DNA of 64,000 bases from Taibaiella sp. (GTDB lineage Bacteria > Bacteroidota > Bacteroidia > Chitinophagales > Chitinophagaceae), in NCBI GenBank assembly GCA_016786705.1, contig JAEUVV010000009.1, positions 248,001 through 312,000 on the forward strand, written 5' to 3'. The stretch's first letter is position 1, and the number at the start of each line of letters is the position of its first letter. This document shows, piece by piece, positions 53,466 to 62,960 of the stretch. The position numbers and the translations under genes were made by a program. Under the pieces are notes generated by a model, which was not told where the DNA came from, ran no database searches, and worked only from the letters and a program-made list of their open reading frames with translations.

Positions 53466-53535
53466 GTGATGGGTGATTGGTGATTGGTGATAAGTGAATA
53501 GTAAAAAGTAAAAAGTAAAAAGTGAAAAGTGAAAA
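53466..53535. repeat. Heptamer tandem repeat, ten copies of GTRAnnn
   Basis: Ten successive 7-base units begin with GTGA or GTAA: GTGATGG, GTGATTG twice, GTGATAA, GTGAATA, GTAAAAA three times and GTGAAAA twice, followed by a partial GTGTCAA. The array ends three bases from the ATG of the ketoacyl-synthase homologue, so on the coding strand it is a C/T-rich leader (TTTTCAC, CAATCAC and similar). Confidence 0.9.
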
Positions 53536-53671
53536 GTGTCAATAGTTCGTCTTACAAAGATAAAGAATTGATCAGGTATCCGGGGCATTAAAACCGGTAT
53601 AATGGAAAGTTTTTGCAGTAGAGGTAGCTGCTTTGCTGGTATTAAATCTTACTAGCTGTAAAAGAAGAAAA

Positions 53672-54379
53672 CTACTCTTCGGAAGTGATATCCAGCTGCT
53701 CCAGTGCCTTTTGTGCGGCGGTTTGCCCGGCAGCCTTTTTATTGTAGCCGGTAGCTTTGATGAACAGCTCGCCATCTACCTCAATACCGACAGTAAAAAC
53801 CCGCCTTCCCGCTTCATTACTTTCGCCTAAAGTGACAAAGTCCAGCACATGATTATTCACCTGGGCCCAGTTATAAAGTTTGTTTTTGAAGTTAAAGTCG
53901 GTGATCTCCAGGTCATCGATATCGATGTAGTTGTAGAGCATGTTCTTTAAAATAAACTTGCGGGTCTTCTCGAAGCCTTTGTCGAGGTAAATAGCACCTA
54001 CCAAAGCTTCCAGGCAGTTACCGAAGATATTACTGCGGCGCAGCATTTTATCGTTTTTATTAAAACGGATCAGTTTTTGCAAACCCATCTTCAGGGCGAT
54101 ATCGTTCAGCGAGTTGCGGCTAACGATCTTGGAGCGCATTTCGGTCAGGAAACCTTCGTCTTTGTTGGGATATTTTTTAAACAGGTATTCTCCTACAATA
54201 CTACCGATGTAAGCATCACCCAGGAATTCCAGGCGCTCATTATTGGCCACCAGGTCTTCATTGGAAGAGCGATGGGTAAAGGCAGTAATATAAAATTGCA
54301 AATGACCCGGCTGAAACCCTAAAATATTCTTTAAGGCCTTCTTAAGTTCTTTATCGTCTGCGCTTGTCTTAAGAAACAT
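53672..54379 (-). CDS. rnc: Ribonuclease III
   Basis: A 235-residue double-strand-specific RNase. The signature NNERLEFLGD (46-55) with Glu48, Glu51 and Asp55 is intact, as is CLEALVGAIYLDKG (122-135) with Glu124; Asn121 replaces the Asp usual in proteobacteria, as in other Bacteroidota. A dsRNA-binding domain follows (about 162-232, ending GYNKKAAGQTAAQKALEQL). It lies 57 bases after fabF in the acpP-fabF-rnc order common in many bacteria. Confidence 0.95.
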   Translation of the reverse strand: MFLKTSADDKELKKALKNILGFQPGHLQFYITAFTHRSSNEDLVANNERLEFLGDAYIGSIVGEYLFKKYPNKDEGFLTEMRSKIVSRNSLNDIALKMGLQKLIRFNKNDKMLRRSNIFGNCLEALVGAIYLDKGFEKTRKFILKNMLYNYIDIDDLEITDFNFKNKLYNWAQVNNHVLDFVTLGESNEAGRRVFTVGIEVDGELFIKATGYNKKAAGQTAAQKALEQLDITSEE

Positions 54380-54436
54380 AATAATACTTTCCGATAAAAG
54401 TTAGCCTAAGGTCCTTTAGAGGTAAATCCGAAATGC

Positions 54437-55696
54437 CTAAGGTTGGTATTGCTTAAATACAACAGAGGCATTATGGCCACCAAACCCGAAAGTGTTACTT
54501 ATTGCCGCATTGATGGTTCTTTCCTGGGCAGTATTTAAAGTAAGGTTCAATTTCGGATCAATAGCAGGGTCTGCTGTTGTATGGTTAATGGTAGGAGGTA
54601 CGATACCATTTTTTATCGCAAGGATAGTCGCTACAGCCTCTACCGCTCCCGCAGCACCCAAAAGGTGTCCGGTCATAGATTTGGTAGAACTGATGTTCAG
54701 GTCATAAACACTATCTCCAAATACTTTTTTAATGGCGGTTAATTCTGCAATATCTCCCAATGGTGTAGCAGTACCGTGCACATTGATATAGTCAATGTCT
54801 TCCGGTTTAAGGTTAGCGTCGCTTAAGGCCTCGTTCATTACGTTGATCACGCCTAATCCTTCAGGATGGGGTGCGGTCAGGTGATAGGCATCGGCAGACA
54901 TCCCGCCGCCAACCATTTCACAAATAATGTTGGCGCCTCTTGCTTTAGCATGTTCCAGTTCTTCTAAAATCAGGCCAGCTCCACCTTCACCCAGGACAAA
55001 ACCGTCACGGGTAACATCAAATGGACGGCTGGCGGTAGCGGCATCATCATTGCGTTCAGACAGGGCTTTCATAGCGTTAAAGCCACCGATACCGGCTTGT
55101 GTTACCACAGCCTCTGAACCACCAACAACAAAAGCGTTAGCCTTACCCAGGCGGATATAGTTAAATGCGTCGATCATGGCATGTGTCGAGGAGGCACAGG
55201 CGCTCACGGTCGCATAGTTAGGGCCACGGAAGCCATATTTCATGGAAATATGTCCTGCCGCGATATCCAGGATCAGTTTAGGAATAAAGAAGGGATTGAA
55301 TCTCGGCGTTCCATCTCCTGCATTGAAGTTACTCATTTCTTCAATAAAGGTGATCATACCACCGATACCTGAGGTCCAGATCACTCCTACCCTGTCTTTA
55401 TTGATGCCTTCCGCGTCCAGGCCGGCGTCTTTCACCGCCTGGTCGGCAGCGACCATAGCGATCTGGGAAAAACGGTCCAGTTTACGGGCTTCTTTGCGCT
55501 CAATAAAATCTTCAGGGTTGAAATTTTTCAGTTCACAGGCAAATCTTGTTTTAAATTTAGAAGCATCAAACTGTTTAATGAAATCGGCGCCCGAAACACC
55601 TTTGACCAAACCATCCCAATATTCTGAAACGCTATTGCCAATGGGAGTTAGGGCACCGAGCCCCGTTACTACTACTCGTTTTAACGGATAATTCAT
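54437..55696 (-). CDS. fabF: 3-oxoacyl-ACP synthase II
   Basis: A 419-residue condensing enzyme of fatty acid elongation. The catalytic triad is complete: Cys167 (SACASSTHAM), His308 (VHGTATPLGD) and His344 (TGHLLGAAG). Length and C terminus (FGFGGHNASVVFK) are normal. It starts 53 bases after acpP, its substrate carrier, and precedes rnc. Confidence 0.97.
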   Translation of the reverse strand: MNYPLKRVVVTGLGALTPIGNSVSEYWDGLVKGVSGADFIKQFDASKFKTRFACELKNFNPEDFIERKEARKLDRFSQIAMVAADQAVKDAGLDAEGINKDRVGVIWTSGIGGMITFIEEMSNFNAGDGTPRFNPFFIPKLILDIAAGHISMKYGFRGPNYATVSACASSTHAMIDAFNYIRLGKANAFVVGGSEAVVTQAGIGGFNAMKALSERNDDAATASRPFDVTRDGFVLGEGGAGLILEELEHAKARGANIICEMVGGGMSADAYHLTAPHPEGLGVINVMNEALSDANLKPEDIDYINVHGTATPLGDIAELTAIKKVFGDSVYDLNISSTKSMTGHLLGAAGAVEAVATILAIKNGIVPPTINHTTADPAIDPKLNLTLNTAQERTINAAISNTFGFGGHNASVVFKQYQP

Positions 55697-55749
55697 TAAG
55701 TTGTACTGTTTAAATTTAAAACGTAAAAATGTTTAAGTTTTCTGACTTA

Positions 55750-55986
55750 TTATTTTGCATGCTCTTCTAAGTAAGAGATAGCCTGGCCTACTGAAGTGAT
55801 GTTTTCAGCCTGATCGTCCGGGATAGAGATGTTGAATTCTTTTTCGAACTCCATCATTAACTCCACTGTATCCAAAGAATCAGCTCCTAAATCATTAGTG
55901 AAGCTAGCTTCTGGAGTTACTTCTGATTCGTCAACGCCTAATTTGTCAACGATGATTTTCTTTACGCGATTTGCAACTTCTGACAT
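55750..55986 (-). CDS. acpP: Acyl carrier protein
   Basis: A 78-residue acidic carrier protein of fatty acid synthesis. Ser37 in [14 protein letters not shown] is the phosphopantetheine site. Standard four-helix layout. First gene of the acpP-fabF-rnc run, with a promoter-like sequence upstream. Confidence 0.97.
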   Translation of the reverse strand: MSEVANRVKKIIVDKLGVDESEVTPEASFTNDLGADSLDTVELMMEFEKEFNISIPDDQAENITSVGQAISYLEEHAK

Positions 55987-56011
55987 GTTTGTTGAAATTT
56001 AAGATTTTGTG

Positions 56012-56042
56012 CAAAAATACCCTTTTATTTAAAATTTCCAAT
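56012..56042 (-). promoter_or_regulatory. Promoter of acpP-fabF-rnc
   Basis: On the minus strand ATTG (56039-56042) and TATTTTTG (56012-56019) are 19 bases apart, close to the Bacteroidota -33/-7 pattern. The -7 box is 25 bases before the acpP ATG. Confidence 0.5.
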
Positions 56043-56238
56043 TTTCTACTTCTCTTTTTTGCACTATGGAGGATGCTGCCGTTTAAGAGGTACAGTACCG
56101 GAATTATAAATTGCAGGAATGTTCACTTTAGGTCCCACCTATTTACCGGGACAGTATTAGAAATAAATCTTAATGGGTATTTATCTAATTATCAGAAAAA
56201 TAATTGGCTTATTCAGTATAATCCTTTGCAGAATCACT

Positions 56239-56246
56239 TATTTTTG
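56239..56246 (+). promoter_or_regulatory. Promoter -7 box of the exported protein gene at 56272
   Basis: TATTTTTG fits TAnnTTTG and lies 25 bases before the ATG. A -33 element is not obvious. Confidence 0.4.
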
Positions 56247-56271
56247 CAATAACCTTAATTCTTTATTTTGT

Positions 56272-56793
56272 ATGAAGCTCAAAACTCTATTTTTAACCTT
56301 ACTCATGGCATTAAGCGGCCTTGTCTATGCCCAAAAGACGGAAAAAGAAACCGACTTTGCCCTTGCTTTCAATGATTACTGCGCCAGCCTTACCGATTCT
56401 CTTTATACTTATGGTACCGCCTGGGGGCAAGCCTTCGGGGAAGCTTACGAGTCCAATAATTTTGCCCAGTTAACCAAGCATTCCAACAAAATATTCTCTT
56501 TTATTGAAAAAAGCCAGAAAGACCTGATCAAGCGTAAGGTCAACCCCGACATGGAAGACCTTAAGCTCGCCGTACTGGATTTCCTGGCTTTTGAAAAAGC
56601 TATGATACAGGAAGCCTTTAAGCCTTTTGAACAATTTACCGACAAGACAAGTGATGAAACCATAAAAGCGCAACTTGATCTTTTAACCTCAAAAACTGCT
56701 CAAGAGGAAAAAGTACTTACTGCAGTACGGGCCGAACAGGAAAAGGTAGCCCAGCTTTACGATTTTACAATGGAAGCTTACAACGGCGAATAA
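56272..56793 (+). CDS. Exported helical protein of unknown function
   Basis: A 173-residue protein with a signal peptide (about 1-20, GLVYAQ) and a long alpha-helical, Lys/Glu-rich body with possible coiled-coil near the end. It could belong to the LIC11966-type surface protein group, but this is uncertain. The ATG at 56272 is used because it begins the signal peptide; upstream in-frame codons include the promoter box. Own terminator downstream. Confidence 0.65.
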   Translation: MKLKTLFLTLLMALSGLVYAQKTEKETDFALAFNDYCASLTDSLYTYGTAWGQAFGEAYESNNFAQLTKHSNKIFSFIEKSQKDLIKRKVNPDMEDLKLAVLDFLAFEKAMIQEAFKPFEQFTDKTSDETIKAQLDLLTSKTAQEEKVLTAVRAEQEKVAQLYDFTMEAYNGE

Positions 56794-56817
56794 ATTTTCT
56801 ATAACCTCATTTTTATC

Positions 56818-56853
56818 AAAAGGTAATTGTTGTTAAGACAGTTACCTTTTTTT
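56818..56853 (+). terminator. Terminator of the gene at 56272
   Basis: AAAAGGTAA (56818-56826) pairs with TTACCTTTT (56842-56850) and runs into a T tract to 56853. Confidence 0.8.
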
Positions 56854-56934
56854 ATTTTACATAAACCCGAGTATTCCTAATATTTCTCTAACAGATCCCG
56901 TCTATATCTTCAGCCAACTACTTAAACCTAAAAA

Positions 56935-57624
56935 ATGAAAAACGGCATTTATATCCTTATCCTTTTTGGCATTTCAATGCTTCTTGGCGCTTGCGACAAG
57001 CACAAAAAGTTCTTTTCGCTGAAAACACAATTGTTTTATAATTGTAGCGGCAGCCCGGCAGCTAATGCAAGGGTGACTATATACCGTTATAAATGGAATA
57101 ACTTTCCCCCGGAAAAAGAAGTATTAAGCACAGGGTTTACAGACTCCAGTGGCCATATTTTGCTGGAAAACATACCACTGAATCATTACAAAAATTTCAA
57201 ACTCGAGGTCGGCAATAAAGAATGGACAGACAAAACATTAAGCCGGAAACCGTTGGACGGGGAGACAATAGACCTGGGGCGGCTCTACCAGTCGCCTGAA
57301 ATGCACACCAATATACAACTGCAAACTTCCGGCAACTGGGGAATAAGAGACACCCTGTACCTGGGGCATACAAGTTATTATCCCATTATTATCTACCCCG
57401 TCACCGACTCCATAATACACCATATATTCACAGATTACCGGCAGTTCCCCGAACTTCCTTATCAGTCCGGTGTAGTTACCATGTACTGGGGCATTGGCAA
57501 TGCAGATTTTTTAAAAATGTTCGAAAAAGAGAAGCCTTATAACTTTGAAGGCAGGAAAGTTGAGGTATACACCAGGTCCTGCCAGATCCCGCCGGTACCG
57601 ACCCTCATCCAAATCAACAAATAA
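56935..57624 (+). CDS. Lipoprotein of unknown function
   Basis: A 229-residue lipoprotein with lipobox LLGAC (Cys20). The N-terminal half (about 28-95) has the pattern of a small beta-sandwich (LFYNCSGSPAANARVTIYRYK, then FTDSSGHILLENIPL), as in carboxypeptidase-regulatory-like or DUF-type surface domains. No catalytic motif is visible. It lies between two transcription units with terminator-like sequence on either side. Confidence 0.7.
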   Translation: MKNGIYILILFGISMLLGACDKHKKFFSLKTQLFYNCSGSPAANARVTIYRYKWNNFPPEKEVLSTGFTDSSGHILLENIPLNHYKNFKLEVGNKEWTDKTLSRKPLDGETIDLGRLYQSPEMHTNIQLQTSGNWGIRDTLYLGHTSYYPIIIYPVTDSIIHHIFTDYRQFPELPYQSGVVTMYWGIGNADFLKMFEKEKPYNFEGRKVEVYTRSCQIPPVPTLIQINK

Positions 57625-57820
57625 GCGCCAAAAAGCATTAATAGTTGGTCCCCCGGTGCTTTTAGAGGCCTTGCGTTAACAAGGGCCGGAATATAATACG
57701 CCTTAAAGCGTTCTTACAAAACTCCTATTATAATACAATTAAAATAGCATTAAATTTTAATTAAAATTTCAATAACATTGCAGCATTAAAAATAGAGCTC
57801 ATTTTAAATTACCCTAACTA

Positions 57821-59644
57821 ATGCCGAAAAACCGTTTTCTGATCGCATTATTCTATTTTGCTTTCTGGTATTTTTATTTCGTATTGGTCCGGATCGCTTT
57901 CCTGCTCACCTATATAGAAGATGCCGCTCAACTCAGCTCCGGGGAATTACTCCGCACCTTTTGGTATGGCTTTAAACTGGATGCCTCAGCAGCCGCTTAT
58001 GCCGGTTTTATACCCGCTTTATTATTGATAGTGACCGCTCCATGGGAAGCAAAGTGGCTCAGGCTATTCTATAATATATACAGCGCCATCATCATCCTGT
58101 TCTTTACGAGTATTGCCTTAGGCGACCTGGTGCTTTACGGGCATTGGGGCATACGGCTGGACGCTACCCCATTCTTTTACCTTAAAGATATCCGCACCGC
58201 AAGCGCGAGCCTGGATACCGGCAGTATTGCAGGCTATATACTATTACTCTTCCTCCTTTCAGCAGGTGTATACCTCCTTTACCATTTCCTTTTCCGGAAC
58301 AGGTTCCGGCAGCTGAAGAGTATTAAAAGTCTTTGGTTTACTGTGCCAGCTTTTTTAATGCTGGGCATTACGATCAGGGGCGGCCTGGGCGTATCGCCGC
58401 TAAATGTCAGCTATGCTTATTTTTGTAATAATTTATTTGCCAATCATGCCGCTATCAACCCGGTATGGAATGTAGGCGCAGGCATCTTTGACTACCAGCA
58501 ATTGAATAAAAGCTATGCCTACTTCCCGGAAGCCGAAGAAAACACTTACCTGGCAGCGCTAAGCGCTAAAAAAGAAGACCATACCCGCCTGCTCAAAACA
58601 AACAAGCCTAATATCCTTTTAGTGATCGTGGAAAGCTTTACCTCTAAAGTACTGCAACGCTATGGTGCTCATCCTGAGATTATGCCCGAGTTTAACCGGC
58701 TGATACAGGAAGGTATTTTCTTTGACCAGATCTACGCAGCCTCCGACCGGACAGATAAAGGCATAGCGGCTGTTATCTCGGGCTACCCCTCCCTACCGGC
58801 ATCCAGCCCGCTGAAGTACCCTAACATATTATCCAAGATGCCTTCTTTAGCCCGGTCATTAGATAGTGCCGGTTACCAGTCCACTTTTATATATGGCGGC
58901 ACTTTAGAGTTTGCCAATTACAAAAGTTACCTGGTACAGGCAGGTTATAAAGCCCTGGTTTCTGACATAGATTTCCCCCGGCAGCAGCTGGAAACAAAAT
59001 GGGGCGCTTATGATGAAAAAGTACTGGATAAAACACTTGAAGTCATACAAGGGAATAAAGCACCTTTTTTTGTCACTACCCTGACCTTAAGCAGCCATGA
59101 TCCTTTTACGATACCTATTGCTCCTTTATACCAGGGCAATGACAGGGATACCTTATTTTTAAACGCGATACACTACACGGATCAATGTATAGGAAAATTT
59201 ATTGCTAAAGCGAAACAGCAAGCCTGGTGGGAAAATACCCTGGTCATTTTTATCGCGGACCATGGAAGCCCTTCCCCGGGCAACAGCTCGCCTGAAGATA
59301 CGCGGAAGTACCATATCCCGATGCTGTGGCTGGGCGGCGCCATAGCCTGTAAAGATACCGTGATCAATACACTGGGCGCCCAGACAGACCTCGCAGCTAC
59401 CCTTTTACACCAGCTGCAGCTCCCGGCTTCACCTTTCACGTTCAGCCATAATATTTTTGCGCAGACTAACCCCTATGCCCTGTCTACCTACGGTGAAGGT
59501 TTTGTCTTTATTAGTGGCGCAGACACGCTCAGGTACAATACGATCAACAATACGTTTAAACAGGCGGTACCGGCCAAGGAAAATCTATCCAAAGCTTACT
59601 TGCAGCAGCTTTATACCGATCTGAAAAAGAAAAACACTTATTAA
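57821..59644 (+). CDS. LTA-synthase/sulfatase family membrane hydrolase
   Basis: A 607-residue protein with five membrane segments in the first ~190 residues and an extracytoplasmic alkaline-phosphatase-fold domain (about 262-560). Metal and nucleophile residues are visible: Glu271 in LLVIVESF, Thr311 in SDRTDKG, and Asp480/His481 in IADHG. Family members transfer phosphoglycerol or phosphoethanolamine groups or hydrolyse sulfates; in Gram-negative Bacteroidota the substrate is unclear. Single gene with a strong terminator. Confidence 0.9.
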   Translation: MPKNRFLIALFYFAFWYFYFVLVRIAFLLTYIEDAAQLSSGELLRTFWYGFKLDASAAAYAGFIPALLLIVTAPWEAKWLRLFYNIYSAIIILFFTSIALGDLVLYGHWGIRLDATPFFYLKDIRTASASLDTGSIAGYILLLFLLSAGVYLLYHFLFRNRFRQLKSIKSLWFTVPAFLMLGITIRGGLGVSPLNVSYAYFCNNLFANHAAINPVWNVGAGIFDYQQLNKSYAYFPEAEENTYLAALSAKKEDHTRLLKTNKPNILLVIVESFTSKVLQRYGAHPEIMPEFNRLIQEGIFFDQIYAASDRTDKGIAAVISGYPSLPASSPLKYPNILSKMPSLARSLDSAGYQSTFIYGGTLEFANYKSYLVQAGYKALVSDIDFPRQQLETKWGAYDEKVLDKTLEVIQGNKAPFFVTTLTLSSHDPFTIPIAPLYQGNDRDTLFLNAIHYTDQCIGKFIAKAKQQAWWENTLVIFIADHGSPSPGNSSPEDTRKYHIPMLWLGGAIACKDTVINTLGAQTDLAATLLHQLQLPASPFTFSHNIFAQTNPYALSTYGEGFVFISGADTLRYNTINNTFKQAVPAKENLSKAYLQQLYTDLKKKNTY

Positions 59645-59683
59645 AAAGTTAAGGACGACCTGGCAGGTCGTCCTTAACTTTTT
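59643..59683. terminator. Bidirectional terminator between the LTA-synthase-like gene and fumC
   Basis: A perfect 19-base stem (59643-59661 with 59665-59683) around a 3-base loop begins AAAAAGTTAAGG and ends CCTTAACTTTTT. T runs on both strands. Confidence 0.92.
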
Positions 59684-59703
59684 ATGTCATTCTAAATAGT
59701 CAA

Positions 59704-61125
59704 CTATTTGATGTCGCCGCACATAGCTGCCGGCACTACCCACTCGTCAAACTGGGCTTCGGTCATGTGCTCAAAATCCAGACCCTGTAATTTATATTCC
59801 AGAGCAGCCTGCTTCAGGGTAATACCCCGCTTGTGCGCGTCCTGCGCGATCGCCGCAGCATTGTAGTAACCGATTTTAGTGTTTAAAGCAGTTACCAACA
59901 TCAGGGAGTTGTTTACGTGCGCATCAATATTTTTTTGAATCGGCTCGATACCTACCGCACATTTATCATTAAAGCTTACCGCGCCTTCACCTATCAGGCG
60001 GGCAGAGTGTAAGAAATTATAGATCATTACCGGCTTAAACACGTTCAATTCAAAATGACCGGTTGCACCGCCTACATTGATGGCCACATCATTACCCAGC
60101 ACCTGGGCCGCGATCATGGTCAACGCTTCACACTGTGTAGGGTTCACTTTACCCGGCATGATGGAAGAACCCGGCTCATTATCCGGGATATGTAACTCGC
60201 CGATACCTGCACGGGGACCGGAAGCCAGCATACGCACGTCATTTGCGATCTTCATCAGGCTGCATGCTACCGTTTTCAGGGCGCCATGAGACTCTACGAT
60301 CGCGTCATGCGCGGCTAATGATTCAAATTTATTAGGCGCAGTCACGAAAGGCAGCCCGGTTAGACCGGCGATTTTCTCCGCTACCAGAACATCATATCCT
60401 TTTGGCGTGTTCAGCCCTGTACCTACAGCGGTACCGCCTAAAGCAAGTTCCGCAAGGTGGGGTAAAGTATTTTTAATAGCTTTAATACCATAGTTCAGCT
60501 GGGCTACATAGCCGGAGATTTCCTGGCCTAAGGTAAGCGGTGTAGCGTCCATTAAGTGGGTACGGCCGATCTTCACCACGTGCATGTAGGCTTTAGATTT
60601 CTCCGCTAAAGTATCGCGCAGTTTTTCCAGGCCCGGGATGGTAGTTTCTACCAGCATTTTGTAGGCAGCGATGTGCATCGCTGTCGGGAAGGTATCGTTA
60701 GAGGATTGAGACTTATTGACATCGTCATTCGGGTTCAATACTTTCTTCTCATCGGTTAATTTACCACCGGAAAGTACGTGGCCACGGTAAGCGATCACTT
60801 CATTACAGTTCATATTGGATTGGGTACCGGAACCGGTTTGCCACACTACTAATGGGAATTGGTCGGCTAATTGCCCGTCCAGGATCTCGTCACATACCTG
60901 GGCGATCAATGCAGATTTTTCTGCCGGTAAAACACCCAGGTCCGTATTGGTCAGTGCAGCCGCTTTTTTCAGGTAAGCGAATGCCTGGATGATCTCTTTC
61001 GGCATCCTGTTGATGTCCTGCGCAATCTTAAAATTTTCTACTGAACGTTGTGTTTGTGCGCCATAATACGCATCAACAGGGACTTTTACCTCGCCCATGG
61101 TGTCTTTCTCAATACGAAATTCCAT
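59704..61125 (-). CDS. fumC: Fumarate hydratase class II
   Basis: A 473-residue iron-independent fumarase of the TCA cycle, interconverting fumarate and malate. The signature [11 protein letters not shown] (about 325-335) and the substrate motifs [10 protein letters not shown] and [10 protein letters not shown] are intact. Homotetrameric cytosolic enzyme of normal length. A promoter-like sequence precedes it and a shared terminator ends it. Confidence 0.97.
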   Translation of the reverse strand: MEFRIEKDTMGEVKVPVDAYYGAQTQRSVENFKIAQDINRMPKEIIQAFAYLKKAAALTNTDLGVLPAEKSALIAQVCDEILDGQLADQFPLVVWQTGSGTQSNMNCNEVIAYRGHVLSGGKLTDEKKVLNPNDDVNKSQSSNDTFPTAMHIAAYKMLVETTIPGLEKLRDTLAEKSKAYMHVVKIGRTHLMDATPLTLGQEISGYVAQLNYGIKAIKNTLPHLAELALGGTAVGTGLNTPKGYDVLVAEKIAGLTGLPFVTAPNKFESLAAHDAIVESHGALKTVACSLMKIANDVRMLASGPRAGIGELHIPDNEPGSSIMPGKVNPTQCEALTMIAAQVLGNDVAINVGGATGHFELNVFKPVMIYNFLHSARLIGEGAVSFNDKCAVGIEPIQKNIDAHVNNSLMLVTALNTKIGYYNAAAIAQDAHKRGITLKQAALEYKLQGLDFEHMTEAQFDEWVVPAAMCGDIK

Positions 61126-61195
61126 TATGATTGTAATTTTTTGTGTTTAATGAAAAAACAAATAATTGGCCGCCCGGGGAAGGCCTTTTGCTGCG

Positions 61196-61226
61196 CAAAT
61201 GTACGGCAAAAAATGAATAAGCGAAA
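61196..61226 (-). promoter_or_regulatory. Promoter of fumC
   Basis: On the minus strand TTTC (61223-61226), a 19-base spacer and TACATTTG (61196-61203) fit the Bacteroidota pattern with one mismatch in the -33 element; 70 bases before the ATG. Confidence 0.45.
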
Positions 61227-61515
61227 GTCGACCGATTGCTGGCTGAACAGGAATGTGTAAAATTATTATAGCAAAACGCCGAATCTTATAAAAACCGCTG
61301 GCAAACAACAATATTGTTTAGCCAGTCTCCTAGTAAGTACAAAAAAAATTTCATAAAAGTTACAAAGGAGTCCATAAAATCCCTTTCTATCTAGGGTAAG
61401 CCTAAGGCTCTAAACCGGACTGTGAGAAACGTTATTTACATAAAAAAGTCGGAATATTCAGCCTTTCATACACTACTTTGTAGGGTAATTTGCATAAATG
61501 AGGTGCTACATTTGT

Positions 61516-61545
61516 AAAAGAGACGGCTCGTGAGCCATCTCTTTT
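61516..61545. terminator. Hairpin at the end of the accessory gene run
   Basis: AAAAGAGACGGCTC (61516-61529) pairs with GAGCCATCTCTTTT (61532-61545) with one C-A mismatch. It lies 14 bases after the stop of the barrel gene at 61560. Confidence 0.7.
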
Positions 61546-61559
61546 ATATTTTTTACTTC

Positions 61560-62399
61560 CTAAAATGTAAAAAGATTAACTCCTATTTTCAATCCTATAG
61601 AAACGAATTTGTTCCTAACTACTTCGTAATAATTCTCTTGCCCCTCACTTCCATATCTCTCTCCCCAAGGACCAATAACGAAATCTTTTAGAATAAAATT
61701 TCCATTTTGAACTCTTTCCAAGCCAGAGGGTTGGCTAAAACTGTTAGAACTAAGAGTGCTCATTATACCTACATAATATTTTCTTTTACCCCTGGCCGAA
61801 TTGAAATGATATGTAATAGCACCTTCTATCAGCAACGGTCCGATAAAGGAGTATCCTTCGTTGGTAAATTTGCGATCATAAAATGCAAAAGCCGATGTTT
61901 CATTATTAAGGTTATCAAGCGCAGTAACAGGAACGTTTTCTTTATTAGAAGTCAAGGGAATTATTTTCTTTGCGGCAAATTCAACCCAAAAACTGCTGGA
62001 ACTATTCATCCTGAATTCATACCCGACTGTTGGGCCAACAGCAAAGTACGCAAAGCCGGTATTTATATCTTCATTGAAAATCATGCCACTAAATTCTCCA
62101 TCAAATCTCATTAGGTTTAATTTTGGATAGTAGAGATTTATTCGTTCAGCATGATAGCCAAAATCTATTGATCCTCCATAGGTAAATCCAAATTTAGTTA
62201 TCCTTTGGTATCCTATTTCAACACTTCCTCCTATTTGATTTTTCGAATGTACGGCATCATCTAAAAAGTCATCATGGCTGACATCTACTTTGTTGAATAA
62301 GAGTTTTGGTTTTAAACTTAGGTTGACTTGATTTTCTTGTGATATCGCATTATTAAAATAGCATGTGCACCCGACAACAACAAATAATGATTTTTTCAT
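61560..62399 (-). CDS. Probable outer-membrane beta-barrel protein, unrecognised
   Basis: A 279-residue protein with a signal peptide (about 1-20, NNAISQ) and amphipathic strands rich in Tyr/Phe, ending in SIGLKIGVNLFTF with a terminal Phe, typical of outer-membrane barrels. No family is named. It is the last gene of an AT-rich minus-strand run that starts beyond the window edge with a C10 peptidase gene. Confidence 0.65.
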   Translation of the reverse strand: MKKSLFVVVGCTCYFNNAISQENQVNLSLKPKLLFNKVDVSHDDFLDDAVHSKNQIGGSVEIGYQRITKFGFTYGGSIDFGYHAERINLYYPKLNLMRFDGEFSGMIFNEDINTGFAYFAVGPTVGYEFRMNSSSSFWVEFAAKKIIPLTSNKENVPVTALDNLNNETSAFAFYDRKFTNEGYSFIGPLLIEGAITYHFNSARGKRKYYVGIMSTLSSNSFSQPSGLERVQNGNFILKDFVIGPWGERYGSEGQENYYEVVRNKFVSIGLKIGVNLFTF

Positions 62400-62451
62400 T
62401 TTTTAGACTTGTTTACCCTTCTGCTTTGGAATAGATTTATCAAAAAGTGTT

Positions 62452-62808
62452 CTACTGATTATATTTAATAAGTGCGCGGAAGAATTTGATGAAAGAATTA
62501 AATTTTCTACTAAATTCTATTTTACCATTACTTGCGTCCAAAAAAATTTCATGTGTCCAGTAGAGAGTCTTATCGTTAAATAGCATGATTGAAATTTTAT
62601 CCATTGGTCCAAAATTCAATAATGAACCATAAGTAATATTAATTACAGATTTTTCCTTACCCGAGATAAATAGGTCATTGACATAATGTATCAACATTTT
62701 GATTGTATCTGCGTCTTTTACTACTCGCGCGGAAATAAAAGGGGAAGAAGAATTTAGAGAAATTGAATCACGGTTGAATGTTATTATATGTTGAATAGGA
62801 TTTTTCAA
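62452..62808 (-). CDS. Small unrecognised protein with TTG start
   Basis: A 118-residue beta-rich protein without signal peptide. The frame opens with TTG (62806-62808); an in-frame stop lies six codons upstream and no ATG exists before residue 43. Either TTG is used or the N terminus has been lost. No domain recognised. It lies 52 bases upstream of the barrel gene. Confidence 0.5.
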   Translation of the reverse strand: MKNPIQHIITFNRDSISLNSSSPFISARVVKDADTIKMLIHYVNDLFISGKEKSVINITYGSLLNFGPMDKISIMLFNDKTLYWTHEIFLDASNGKIEFSRKFNSFIKFFRALIKYNQ

Positions 62809-62920
62809 AATATTCGAATTCGATTAACAGTCCGTACTAAATTTATTGATTTCCTTAAGTACTGCTTGACTGATTATATGGATGAAACGGATTTGAATTA
62901 TAGGGTGTAGGGAAGAAATT

Positions 62921-62941
62921 AAGGACGGCTATTGCGTCCTT
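62921..62941 (-). terminator. Hairpin after the small lipoprotein gene
   Basis: AAGGACG (62921-62927) pairs with CGTCCTT (62935-62941), 19 bases after the stop at 62961; on the minus strand it is followed by AATTTCTTCC, a weak T tract. Confidence 0.4.
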
Positions 62942-62960
62942 TGCTATACAAGTTATTTTG

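Larger units (their letters stand above)
61126..61559. other. 434-base intergenic region
   Basis: It holds the fumC promoter (61196-61226), then about 280 bases of AT-rich sequence with no convincing reading frame, and a hairpin at 61516-61545. A plus-strand TACATTTG (61507-61514) resembles a -7 box, but nothing is encoded downstream of it on that strand. No tRNA or known small RNA is recognised. Confidence 0.6.

Noticed and set aside
53466..53535. Heptamer array considered as a CRISPR or transposon remnant
   Set aside because: The unit is 7 bases without spacers and no terminal repeats or transposase remains are seen; it is a simple tandem repeat.
57630..57660. AAAAGCA...TGCTTTT inverted repeat after the lipoprotein gene at 56935
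   Set aside because: Seven-base stem with a loop of about 19 bases; not convincing as a terminator.
61507..61545. Plus-strand -7-like box followed at once by a hairpin, considered as a tiny RNA gene
   Set aside because: No -33 element at the right spacing and the hairpin fits better as the terminator of the minus-strand run ending at 61560.
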